Below the pieces are notes generated by a model, which was not told the origin of the DNA, did not search any database, and saw nothing but the letters and a program-made list of their open reading frames with translations. Positions 1 to 6,727 of a stretch of 64,000 nt of DNA are shown one piece after another; the first letter of the stretch is position 1, and the number at the start of each line of letters is the position of its first letter. Source of the DNA: Massilia sp. ZL223 (lineage in GTDB: Bacteria > Pseudomonadota > Gammaproteobacteria > Burkholderiales > Burkholderiaceae_D); assembly GCF_018119395.1 (NCBI RefSeq), contig NZ_JAGPWD010000032.1, positions 1 to 64,000 of the forward strand. The letters are read 5' to 3'. The position numbers were made by a program, and so were the translations under genes.

Positions 1-22
1 GCGCTGGGGGTGGTTTGCAACG

Positions 23-140
23 AACTTGGGTCCCGGCCTGCGCGGGGACGACGGTTCGTAGGAACGTGTCCGAAGTCTGTTGAACGGTATTCACCCGCTC
101 CTAAACCAACGTCGTCCCCGCGCAGGCCGGGACCCAAGTT
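23..140. repeat. REPIN-like inverted pair of REP elements
   Basis: Two 31-base copies of the same element, at 23-53 and 110-140, are perfect inverse complements of each other and are separated by 56 bases. Each arm begins or ends with AACTTGGGTCCC and contains its own short GC-rich palindrome. Related copies lie at 9071, 18886, 35484, 58749 and 58882 of this window, always between genes. The layout is that of REPINs, which depend on a RAYT transposase encoded elsewhere; none is seen here. Confidence 0.8.
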
Positions 141-166
141 TGCTCGAACAGCCGAAAAGCTTGCGA

Positions 167-1813
167 TTACCGCAACAAGGTCAGCACCGCCCTCGGCTGG
201 GTATTGGCCTGCGCCAGCATCGCCGACGCCGCCTGCTGCAGGATCTGGGCACGGGTCAGCCCCGCCGCGCTGGTGGCGTAGTCGACGCCCTCGATGCGTT
301 CGCGCGCCGTCGCCAGGTTCTGGGAATTGGTTTGCAGCGCGTTGACCGCCATGTCCAGCCGGTTGCTCGACGCTCCCGCCGCCACCCGCTGCTGGTTGAC
401 GAATTCCAGCGCCTGGTCGATGTGCAGCAGCGCCACCGACGATCTGCGCATATCCAAGTCGGCCAAGCCCAGCGCGGACGCATTCATGGACGAGAACTGC
501 AGCTCGATCAAATCCCCCGCCCCGTCGCCCACCTGCACCTGTACCTTGCGCGTGCCGGTCGCGCCGCCCAGCTCCGGATACTCGACCGCGAAGCCGGACA
601 GGCCGTCGCTGGCGTTATTGGTGCCGGCGTCCGCTACCACCTTCCTGGCGTCGAACACCGGCCCGCCGTCCGCATCCAGGCCGCCGATCGCCCCGGTGTC
701 TGCGTTGGCCAGGTTCATCTTGTTGTCGATGAAATCCTCGCCGTTCGCCCTGAAATCGGCCAGGAAGGCGGCCTCGTCGGCATACTCGCCACGGCTGACC
801 GTCGCCAAAGCCTGGCTCAGGTTATCCGAACGGTGCGTCGTCAAGTGCTGCATGACGCCCTTGATACCGCCCTCCACGCCCAGCTCCTTCATGCGCGCAT
901 GCAGGTAGCGGCTGGCGGCGTAGGAGCCTTCGTAGCTGAAGACGCCGTTCGCCGTGTCGGTCACCAGGGCCGCCGAGCCGCCCGCCGCCGCGCCCGCCAG
1001 GCGCTCGTCCGCGCCCTGGATCAGCTCGGCCGTGCCTTCGATGAACCATTTGGGAAGCCCGCCCATGTTCACGCTGCGGAACATGACGGCGTGGGTCATC
1101 TCGTGCGCGACGATGCGGTCGCTGTACAGGAAGGCGGTGCCGCCGTCCGGCGTGGCCGCGGTGCCGAAGTCGGCCATGTCGATGTTCATCTGCACGCCGC
1201 CGGCCACCGGGCCGACCGAGGCCAGCACGGTCGATGGGCCGTCGCTGGTCTCCAGGTTGACGATCATCTTGGCGCCGTCGCCCTCCAGCCCGTAATACTT
1301 CTTGATCATGTCCTCAGCCGCGCTCAGCCAGCCGGACTTGAGGCCGTCGAGCACCGCGCGCCGCTTCGCCTCGCCGCCGATACTGGCCGTTTCCTGGGCA
1401 AATACCGCTTCGCCATTGAACCTGGTTTGCTCGCCCACCTGGGTGATGTGATGGAGCAGTTGCCCCGCCTCCTTCTGCAGGGAGTCGCGGTCGCCGTCGC
1501 CATAGCTGCCGTTGCCGGCCGCCACCGCCATCTCGCGCAGGCGCTGCAGGCTGTCGGTGACGCTGGCCATGGCGCTGTCGGCCACCTGCAGCATCGAGCT
1601 CGCATCGTTGATGCTGCGGATCGCCTGGCTGATGCCGCGCAGGCCGGACGACATGCGCGAGGCAATGGCCTGGCCGGCCGGGTCGTCGGCGGCGCTGCCG
1701 ATGCGCACGCCGGTCGTCAGGCGCGAGATCAGCTTCGCCTGGTCCTTCACGTGCGTGTCCAGGCTGCGCTGCGCGTTCAGCGACAGCGAATTTGAATTGA
1801 TTGACAATGACAT
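167..1813 (-). CDS. flagellinolysin: flagellin with inserted metalloprotease domain
   Basis: About 548 residues. The N-terminal ~120 residues are a canonical flagellin D0/D1 region (SLSINSNSLSLNAQRSL, then TGVRIGSAADDPAGQAIA). The last ~90 residues are the matching flagellin C-terminal helix (VNALQTNSQNLATARERIEG, ending LLR). The hypervariable centre is replaced by a gluzincin-type zinc peptidase: H237-E-M-T-H241, with downstream glutamates 259/263 in WFIEGTAEL as candidate third ligand. This is the architecture of the flagellinolysin family, whose members polymerise into filaments that carry protease activity. ATG 1813 was chosen because it gives the usual flagellin N-terminus; ATG 1822 (adding MAK) is an alternative. 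No other flagellar structural gene lies in the window. Confidence 0.9.
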   Translation of the reverse strand: MSLSINSNSLSLNAQRSLDTHVKDQAKLISRLTTGVRIGSAADDPAGQAIASRMSSGLRGISQAIRSINDASSMLQVADSAMASVTDSLQRLREMAVAAGNGSYGDGDRDSLQKEAGQLLHHITQVGEQTRFNGEAVFAQETASIGGEAKRRAVLDGLKSGWLSAAEDMIKKYYGLEGDGAKMIVNLETSDGPSTVLASVGPVAGGVQMNIDMADFGTAATPDGGTAFLYSDRIVAHEMTHAVMFRSVNMGGLPKWFIEGTAELIQGADERLAGAAAGGSAALVTDTANGVFSYEGSYAASRYLHARMKELGVEGGIKGVMQHLTTHRSDNLSQALATVSRGEYADEAAFLADFRANGEDFIDNKMNLANADTGAIGGLDADGGPVFDARKVVADAGTNNASDGLSGFAVEYPELGGATGTRKVQVQVGDGAGDLIELQFSSMNASALGLADLDMRRSSVALLHIDQALEFVNQQRVAAGASSNRLDMAVNALQTNSQNLATARERIEGVDYATSAAGLTRAQILQQAASAMLAQANTQPRAVLTLLR

Positions 1814-1845
1814 TTTTGCCATACCCAAGGGGTGGTTGTCTGTAC

Positions 1846-1872
1846 TTAACGACAACCTGTCAAACTTCTTGA
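1846..1872 (-). promoter_or_regulatory. sigma-28 (FliA)-like promoter of the flagellinolysin gene
   Basis: On the minus strand TCAAGAAG (1865-1872) is followed after exactly 11 bases by GTCGTTAA (1846-1853). The FliA consensus is TAAAGTTT-N11-GCCGATAA, so the -10 matches 6 of 8 positions, the -35 matches 4 of 8, and the spacing is ideal. Transcription would start near 1839, about 26 bases before the chosen ATG. This argues against the longer possible start at 1855, which lies inside or before the -10 element. Confidence 0.5.
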
Positions 1873-1907
1873 GTGTTAGTTAAGAGAATTTTGCGCGCGG
1901 GCGCACA

Positions 1908-2666
1908 TCACCGGAAATCCGGCCTGATCAGGTCGATGCGGTCGGTGCAGAAGGCGTCCACACCCCAGCCCAGCAGCTCGCGGGCGCGGGCCGGGTCGTT
2001 GACCGTGTAGCAGAACAGCCCGAAGCCGGCCTCCTTCACGGCGCGCGCCTGCTCGCGCGTCAGGTAGCGGTGACAGGCGTGGATCGCGACCGCCTCCACG
2101 GAGCGGGCGATGCGCTCCCAGTCGGGCGCCAGGCGCTCCATCAGGCAGGCGCGCGGCACCCGGGGCGCGGCCGCCATGGCCGCCTCCAGCGCCGCATGGC
2201 TGAACGAGGACAGCAGGGGCACGCGGCCGATCGCCTCACCGCCCTCCTCCAGCTCGCCGGCGAACAGGGCGGCCGCGATGCGCGCGACGGTCTCGCCGGT
2301 GGCGCGCTCGAAACCGGGCGCCGGCTTGATCTCCATGTTCATCCACACGCCGTGCGCCTTGCAGAACTGGGCGAATTCGACGAACAGCGGCACCGGCTCC
2401 CCGAGAAAGCCTTGCGCGAACCAGCCGCCCGCATCCATGGCCGCCAGCTCGGCCGCGTCATAGTCGTGGACATGCCCGCTGCCATTCACCGTGCGGCCCA
2501 GGACGGCGTCGTGCAGGACCACCGGCACGCCGTCGCGCGCCAGCATGATGTCGAACTCGATGGCGCGAAAACCCTGCTCCATGCCGCGGCGCAGAGCGGC
2601 ATAGGTGTTCTCGGGAGCGAGGGTGCCGCCGCCGCGGTGGGCCAGGATCCGGGGGTATCGCCACAT
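1908..2666 (-). CDS. ugpQ: glycerophosphodiester phosphodiesterase
   Basis: 252 residues, a typical length for a cytosolic UgpQ-type enzyme that hydrolyses glycerophosphodiesters to glycerol-3-phosphate and an alcohol. The GDPD signature is complete: ILAHRGGGTLAPENT at the start, then EFDIMLARDGVPVVLHD with the metal-binding acidic residues, and MEIKP further on. The C-terminus CYTVNDPARA...GVDAFCTDRIDLI is also characteristic. ATG 2666 is preceded by AAGGAG at good spacing. There is no signal peptide. It follows the DUF1294 gene by 20 bases and is probably co-transcribed with it. Confidence 0.92.
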   Translation of the reverse strand: MWRYPRILAHRGGGTLAPENTYAALRRGMEQGFRAIEFDIMLARDGVPVVLHDAVLGRTVNGSGHVHDYDAAELAAMDAGGWFAQGFLGEPVPLFVEFAQFCKAHGVWMNMEIKPAPGFERATGETVARIAAALFAGELEEGGEAIGRVPLLSSFSHAALEAAMAAAPRVPRACLMERLAPDWERIARSVEAVAIHACHRYLTREQARAVKEAGFGLFCYTVNDPARARELLGWGVDAFCTDRIDLIRPDFR

Positions 2667-2686
2667 GCGCCGCTCCTTGGGTTGGA

Positions 2687-3034
2687 TCAGATTCGAGACA
2701 GGCCGAACTGCCGCGACAGCCAGAAGAATAGGCCGATGTTCAGCGCCACCGTCAGGTGGAATTTCCACTGGAACGAGGTCTTGGCGGTCTTGTGGCGCAG
2801 CCATTGCTGGGCCAGCAGCGCCCCCGGCCAGCCGCCCACCAGGCCCAGCACCAGCAAGGTCGCCTCGGGGGTGCGCCAGGCCTTGGCGCGGGCTGCGGAC
2901 TTGTCGAGGGCGTAGGCGACGAAGCAGGTCAGGCTGGTCACCAGGTAGGCCGCGCCCACCAGCAGCGGCAGGGACCAGGCCAGGGTCGCGAACAGGTAGA
3001 GCCCGGCGAACAGGATCAGGGGGAAATAAGGCAT
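2687..3034 (-). CDS. DUF1294 family small membrane protein
   Basis: 115 residues with about four hydrophobic segments. The DUF1294 core is visible: YALDKSAA, then RTPEATLLVLGLVGGWPGAL and QQWLRHKTAKTSFQWKF. Some members of this family carry an N-terminal cold-shock domain; this one is the membrane domain alone. Function of the family is unknown. It is the first gene of a two-gene unit with the glycerophosphodiesterase, and is divergent from the gene at 3180. Confidence 0.8.
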   Translation of the reverse strand: MPYFPLILFAGLYLFATLAWSLPLLVGAAYLVTSLTCFVAYALDKSAARAKAWRTPEATLLVLGLVGGWPGALLAQQWLRHKTAKTSFQWKFHLTVALNIGLFFWLSRQFGLSRI

Positions 3035-3179
3035 GGCGACAGCTTACGTTTCTGCCTGGGGAATGTCCATATGGCAAAAAAGACAAGGCTTTGCGGCTTC
3101 ACCGTTCGTTAACGAACAGAGAAAGGCATGTCAAAACGCCTACCCTCGACCTTCAACCCCGGACAAGCAGGAGAACGAC

Positions 3180-3707
3180 ATGGCTTTTGATCTAGGCAAC
3201 CTGTTGCAGCAATACCTCGGCGGCGCCGCCAACATGAACCCGAACGCCGCGACCGACGACTTCGACCGCGTGGCCCAGGCTGCGCCGCGCGAGACCGTCT
3301 CCCAGGGCGTGGCCGGCGCGCTGCGCTCGGACCAGACCCCGCCCTTCCCGCAAATGGTGAGCCAGCTGTTCGGGCAAAGCAATCCGAACCAGCGCGCGGG
3401 CATGCTGAACCAGATCCTGGCCACCCTCGGCCCGACCGTGCTGGCGCAGCTCGGCAACGGCGGCCTCGGCAACCTCGGCAACATCTTCGGCGGCCGCACG
3501 CCGACCCAGGTGACGCCGGAACAGGCCTCGCAAGTCTCGCCGGAACAGGTGCGCGAACTGGCCGAGAAGGCCGAGCAGCAGAATCCGAGCATCGTCGACC
3601 GCATGAGCGACTTCTACGCAGACAACCCGACCCTGGTCAAGGCCATCGGCGGCGCGGCGCTGGCGATCGCGCTCGGCCACATGGCGCAGAACATGCGCAA
3701 GCAATAA
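3180..3707 (+). CDS. conserved hypothetical protein, Gly/Asn-rich centre, C-terminal hydrophobic helix
   Basis: 175 residues; family not recognised. The sequence starts MAFDLGNLLQQYLGG, has a Q/G/N-rich middle (GNGGLGNLGNIFGG) and a charged helix with VTPEQ/VSPEQ direct repeats. It ends in DNPTLVKAIGGAALAIALGHMAQ, which may be membrane-associated. CAGGAGAACGAC before ATG 3180 gives a good ribosome site and decides this start over any upstream one. It precedes the DUF3597 gene by 55 bases and the two may be co-expressed; both have low-complexity parts and no predicted catalytic residues. Confidence 0.75.
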   Translation: MAFDLGNLLQQYLGGAANMNPNAATDDFDRVAQAAPRETVSQGVAGALRSDQTPPFPQMVSQLFGQSNPNQRAGMLNQILATLGPTVLAQLGNGGLGNLGNIFGGRTPTQVTPEQASQVSPEQVRELAEKAEQQNPSIVDRMSDFYADNPTLVKAIGGAALAIALGHMAQNMRKQ

Positions 3708-3762
3708 GCAGGCGAACCGCAGTGAGCCGTCTTTCGAACCAACAACAACCAGCGAGGACATC

Positions 3763-4194
3763 ATGGGCATTCTGAGCAATATCTTCCACAAGATCTTCCC
3801 GGGCTCGGCGCCGAAGCCGGCCCCTGCTCCGGCACAGGCGCAGGCACCCAAGCCAGCGGCTCCGGCCCCGAGCGCCCCGGCCGCGCCGCAGGCGCAAGCG
3901 CAGGCCCAGGCCCAGCCCCAGGCGGCGCCGATGCAGCAGGTCGACGTGGAGCAGATCCTCAACGACATGCAGAAGTCGTCCGGCCAGCAGCTGAACTGGC
4001 GCACCTCGATCGTCGACCTGCTCAAGCTGCTCGGCCTGGACAGCAGCCTGGCCGCGCGCAAGGAACTGGCGGCCGAGCTGCACTACACCGGCGACACCAG
4101 CGATTCGGCCACCATGAACATCTGGCTGCACCGCCAGGTCATGAACAAGCTGGCGGCCAACGGCGGCAAGGTGCCGGCCGACTTGCGTGACTAG
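3763..4194 (+). CDS. DUF3597 domain protein
   Basis: 143 residues. The start MGILSNIFHKIFPG is followed by a 45-residue Ala/Pro/Gln linker made of PA, AQ and QA repeats. The C-terminal ~90 residues form the DUF3597 domain: VDVEQILNDM, LNWRTSIVDLLKLLGLDSSL, ARKELAAELHYTGD, MNIWLHRQVMNKLAANGGKVP. DUF3597 proteins are small, LysM-free relatives of BON/LysM-associated proteins and have no defined reaction. The gene ends 17 bases before the convergent zinc-ribbon gene. Confidence 0.85.
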   Translation: MGILSNIFHKIFPGSAPKPAPAPAQAQAPKPAAPAPSAPAAPQAQAQAQAQPQAAPMQQVDVEQILNDMQKSSGQQLNWRTSIVDLLKLLGLDSSLAARKELAAELHYTGDTSDSATMNIWLHRQVMNKLAANGGKVPADLRD

Positions 4195-4211
4195 ATCCTG
4201 ACCAGTTGATG

Positions 4212-5261
4212 TCAGTCGGCCAGGGTGGTATTGGCCGCTGTCCCGCACGAAAAGCAGAAGCGCGCGAACGCGTTCTTGCGCGTACTGCAGCAGCCGCAGC
4301 GGTCGAACAGGCCGATGCCGCAGTGCGGACAGAAGTCGATGCTGCTGTCCTTCAGGTCGACCTGGCGCTCGCAGCCCGGACACACGCTCTTGCCGAGCCG
4401 GGCCAGCGCCAGGTCGTAGCGCATGGTCTGGCGTCGTTCGACGTCGGGCAGCGCCTCGGCCGCCTTCTGGCGCGCCAGGTAGGCCTGCAGCCAGCGGATC
4501 GCATAGCGGCCCGCCACGAAAGTAAGGCCGATGCCCACCAGGTAGCGCACATAGCCGCCGTAGCTGGGCAGGTAAGGCACCAGTTCCACGAAGAAGGCGA
4601 ACAGCGCAAACAGGATGAAGCCCCAGGCGAACGGCCAGTCGGGCGTCTTGCGCTTGTGCTTGAACAGCCAGGCGGCGATCAGGAGCAGAGGCAGGGTCAC
4701 GGCCAGGCGGTACAGGAAGACCCGCAGCTCCTTGGCCTTGGAAGCCTTGGCGAAGGCTTCATGGGCCGGCGCTTCCAGCCGGTCCAGCTGCGCCTGGGCG
4801 CGCTCGGCGGCCTGGGTGGCGTCGAGCATGGCCTGCTGCTCGGCCTCGACCGCGCCGAGGGCCTTGCGCTCCTCGGCTTCGAGCGCGTCGAGGGCCCTGG
4901 TGCGGGCGACCAGCTCGGGGTCCTGGCTAGGGCGCGCGGTGGCCTGGCGCGTGGCCAGCCAGTTGTCGAAGGTGGCGCGCGCCGAGCGCGTATTGGATTG
5001 GGCGACGCTGTGCTTCTGGGTCGCCTGCTCCAGGCGCTCCCGGGCCGCGTCCAGCCGCTCGCCGGCCTGGCGGCGGTCGAGGCTGGCCTGCCCCAGCCTG
5101 GCCGGGTCCATGAACTGCTCGACGCTCAGCGGCGCTTCGACGTCCCACAGGTTCCCGACCACCAGGCTGCCCAGGCCGATCAGGAAACCGGCGAACACGA
5201 CAGCAACCAGCCACAGCGCGCGCTGCAGCCATTTCTCGGTCAGGCGCAAGCCTTTGTCCAT
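4212..5261 (-). CDS. membrane protein with coiled coil and C-terminal zinc ribbons
   Basis: 349 residues; no named family recognised. One TM helix near residues 17-40 is followed by a long Ala/Glu/Arg-rich coiled coil (about 50-165). Two or three TM helices follow (about 180-255). The C-terminus has at least two zinc-ribbon knuckles (CPGCERQ, CPHCGIG, then CGCC and CFSCG at about 288-335). This layout resembles membrane proteins with a cytosolic zinc-ribbon sensing tail; no catalytic motif is seen. It is convergent with the DUF3597 gene. Confidence 0.75.
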   Translation of the reverse strand: MDKGLRLTEKWLQRALWLVAVVFAGFLIGLGSLVVGNLWDVEAPLSVEQFMDPARLGQASLDRRQAGERLDAARERLEQATQKHSVAQSNTRSARATFDNWLATRQATARPSQDPELVARTRALDALEAEERKALGAVEAEQQAMLDATQAAERAQAQLDRLEAPAHEAFAKASKAKELRVFLYRLAVTLPLLLIAAWLFKHKRKTPDWPFAWGFILFALFAFFVELVPYLPSYGGYVRYLVGIGLTFVAGRYAIRWLQAYLARQKAAEALPDVERRQTMRYDLALARLGKSVCPGCERQVDLKDSSIDFCPHCGIGLFDRCGCCSTRKNAFARFCFSCGTAANTTLAD

Positions 5262-5396
5262 GGGGCGACTCCTCTCAGCTTAGTGGAGCCGCCAGTGTGC
5301 CATCGGGAACAGGGCCCGGCCAGCGCCGGGCGCAAGGGTTACCGCGTGCGCTACCCGCGGTACCGCGCGGCGATACCCGGGTTGCATGCGACACGA

Positions 5397-6419
5397 TCAG
5401 AAGTAGGACAGGCCCAGCGCCTTCTTGACTTCGTCGGTGGTGACGGCCGCGATCTCGCGCGCCCGCGCGGTGCCTTCCTTCAGGATCTGCAGCACCTGGC
5501 CGCGGTCCTTGGCGAACTCCTCGCGGCGCGCGCGGATCGGGGCCAGCATTTCCTGCAGCACGCCTTCCAGGCGCTTCTTGACCACGCTGTCGCCCAGGCC
5601 GCCGCGGGTGTAGTGCTCCTTCATCGCGGCCACGCCTTCCTTGTCCGGATCGAAGGCGTCCAGGTAGATGAAGGCCACGTTGCCCTCCAGGTGGCCCGGA
5701 TCGGAGACCTTCAGGTGCAGCGGGTCGGTGTAGACCATCTTGACTGCGGCGCGGATCTCGTCGGCGGAAGCGCCCAGGTTGATGGTGTTGCCCAGCGACT
5801 TGCTCATCTTGGCCTTGCCGTCGGTGCCCGGCAGGCGGCCGACTTCCGGCACGATGGCCTTGCACTCGACCAGGATGTCGCGGCCGGCGTTGCGGTTGAA
5901 CTTGCGCACGATCTCGTTGCACTGCTCGATCATCGGGATCTGGTCCTCGCCCACCGGCACCACGCTGGCCTTGAAGGCGGTGATGTCGGCGGCCTGGCTG
6001 GCCGGATAGGTCAGGAAGCCGGCCGGGATGTCGCGCTCGAAGCCGCGCAGGATGATTTCCTGCTTGACGGTCGGGTTGCGCTCCAGGCGCGCCACGGTCA
6101 CCAGGTTCAGGTAATAGAAGGTGAGTTCGGTCAGTTCGGGGATCTGCGACTGGATCAGGATAGTGGTCTTGGCCGGATCAATCCCTACGGCAAGGTAATC
6201 GAGCGCCACCTCGACAACATTCCGGTGTACCTTTCCGATGTCATCCATGTTGTCGGTCAGGGCCTGGGAGTCCGCGAGCATCACGAACTGGCGGTAGGTG
6301 TCCTGGTAGGCGACCCGGTTGCGCAGGCTGCCGACGTAATGGCCGAGGTGCAGCGGACCGGTCGGACGGTCGCCGGTGAGGATGATAGGCGTGGAAGGGT
6401 TAGCGGTTGGCTGGCTCAT
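5397..6419 (-). CDS. trpS: tryptophanyl-tRNA synthetase
   Basis: 340 residues, the normal bacterial length. Class I synthetase that charges tRNA-Trp in the cytosol. Class I signatures are intact: [18 protein letters not shown] with the HIGH-type HLGH, and KMSKSLGN at about 200. The bacterial TrpRS segments [15 protein letters not shown] and [14 protein letters not shown] are also present. ATG 6419 is preceded by AAGGA. It appears to be a single-gene unit; a terminator-like hairpin lies 42 bases upstream on the same strand. Confidence 0.97.
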   Translation of the reverse strand: MSQPTANPSTPIILTGDRPTGPLHLGHYVGSLRNRVAYQDTYRQFVMLADSQALTDNMDDIGKVHRNVVEVALDYLAVGIDPAKTTILIQSQIPELTELTFYYLNLVTVARLERNPTVKQEIILRGFERDIPAGFLTYPASQAADITAFKASVVPVGEDQIPMIEQCNEIVRKFNRNAGRDILVECKAIVPEVGRLPGTDGKAKMSKSLGNTINLGASADEIRAAVKMVYTDPLHLKVSDPGHLEGNVAFIYLDAFDPDKEGVAAMKEHYTRGGLGDSVVKKRLEGVLQEMLAPIRARREEFAKDRGQVLQILKEGTARAREIAAVTTDEVKKALGLSYF

Positions 6420-6727
6420 CGGGGTTCCTTGTTCTTGCCCCGATCATCCTGCGCCAATGTAAAAACGCCACCTGAGTCGAGGCGGCGTTGTTTGAAATGC
6501 ACATCATTTCCTGGGGCCGCGCGTTACGAGCGGCGCCACCAGGTACGAAAAGTCAGATGTGCTTTCGGAAAGTTCATGGGTTGCATGGTTGCAGGTTGGC
6601 GTCCCGCTGTCAACCGCTGCGCACCCGTGACACGGCAGGCAGGGCTCCCCACAAGGTCTTTTTTCATCCGGGCGCCCTCCTGAGACCACGTTGTTGTAAA
6701 AATTCTAATAATTAATTGGTGAATGTT
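6420..6727. other. intergenic region between trpS and the glycosidase/reductase gene
   Basis: About 308 bases between divergent genes. It holds the trpS ribosome site, a terminator-like hairpin at 6461-6489, and an AT-rich stretch just before 6716 that probably contains the promoter of the rightward gene. Short open frames here lack ribosome sites and family features and are not called. Confidence 0.5.
6461..6489 (-). terminator. Rho-independent terminator-like hairpin facing trpS
   Basis: On the minus strand AACGCCGCCT and AGGTGGCGTT form a 10-bp stem with one mismatch and a 6-base loop, followed directly by TTTTT. It would stop leftward transcription about 40 bases before the trpS start, although no leftward gene lies immediately upstream. 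It could be a remnant of a lost neighbour or an attenuator in the trpS leader. Confidence 0.5.

Noticed and set aside
23..140. Insertion-sequence terminal repeats
   Set aside because: No transposase frame or target duplication lies between them, and the same element recurs in short intergenic gaps.
80..1795. Long rightward frame of 571 codons opposite the flagellinolysin gene
   Set aside because: Its translation is a GC-driven shadow rich in Arg, His and Ala, while the other strand has clear flagellin and HEMTH motifs.
2667..3086. Longer start for the glycerophosphodiesterase
   Set aside because: The extra 140 codons overlap the DUF1294 gene in another frame; AAGGAG and the family N-terminus support ATG 2666.
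6504..6689. Small leftward frame of 61 codons upstream of trpS
   Set aside because: No ribosome site, no family features, and composition unlike neighbours.
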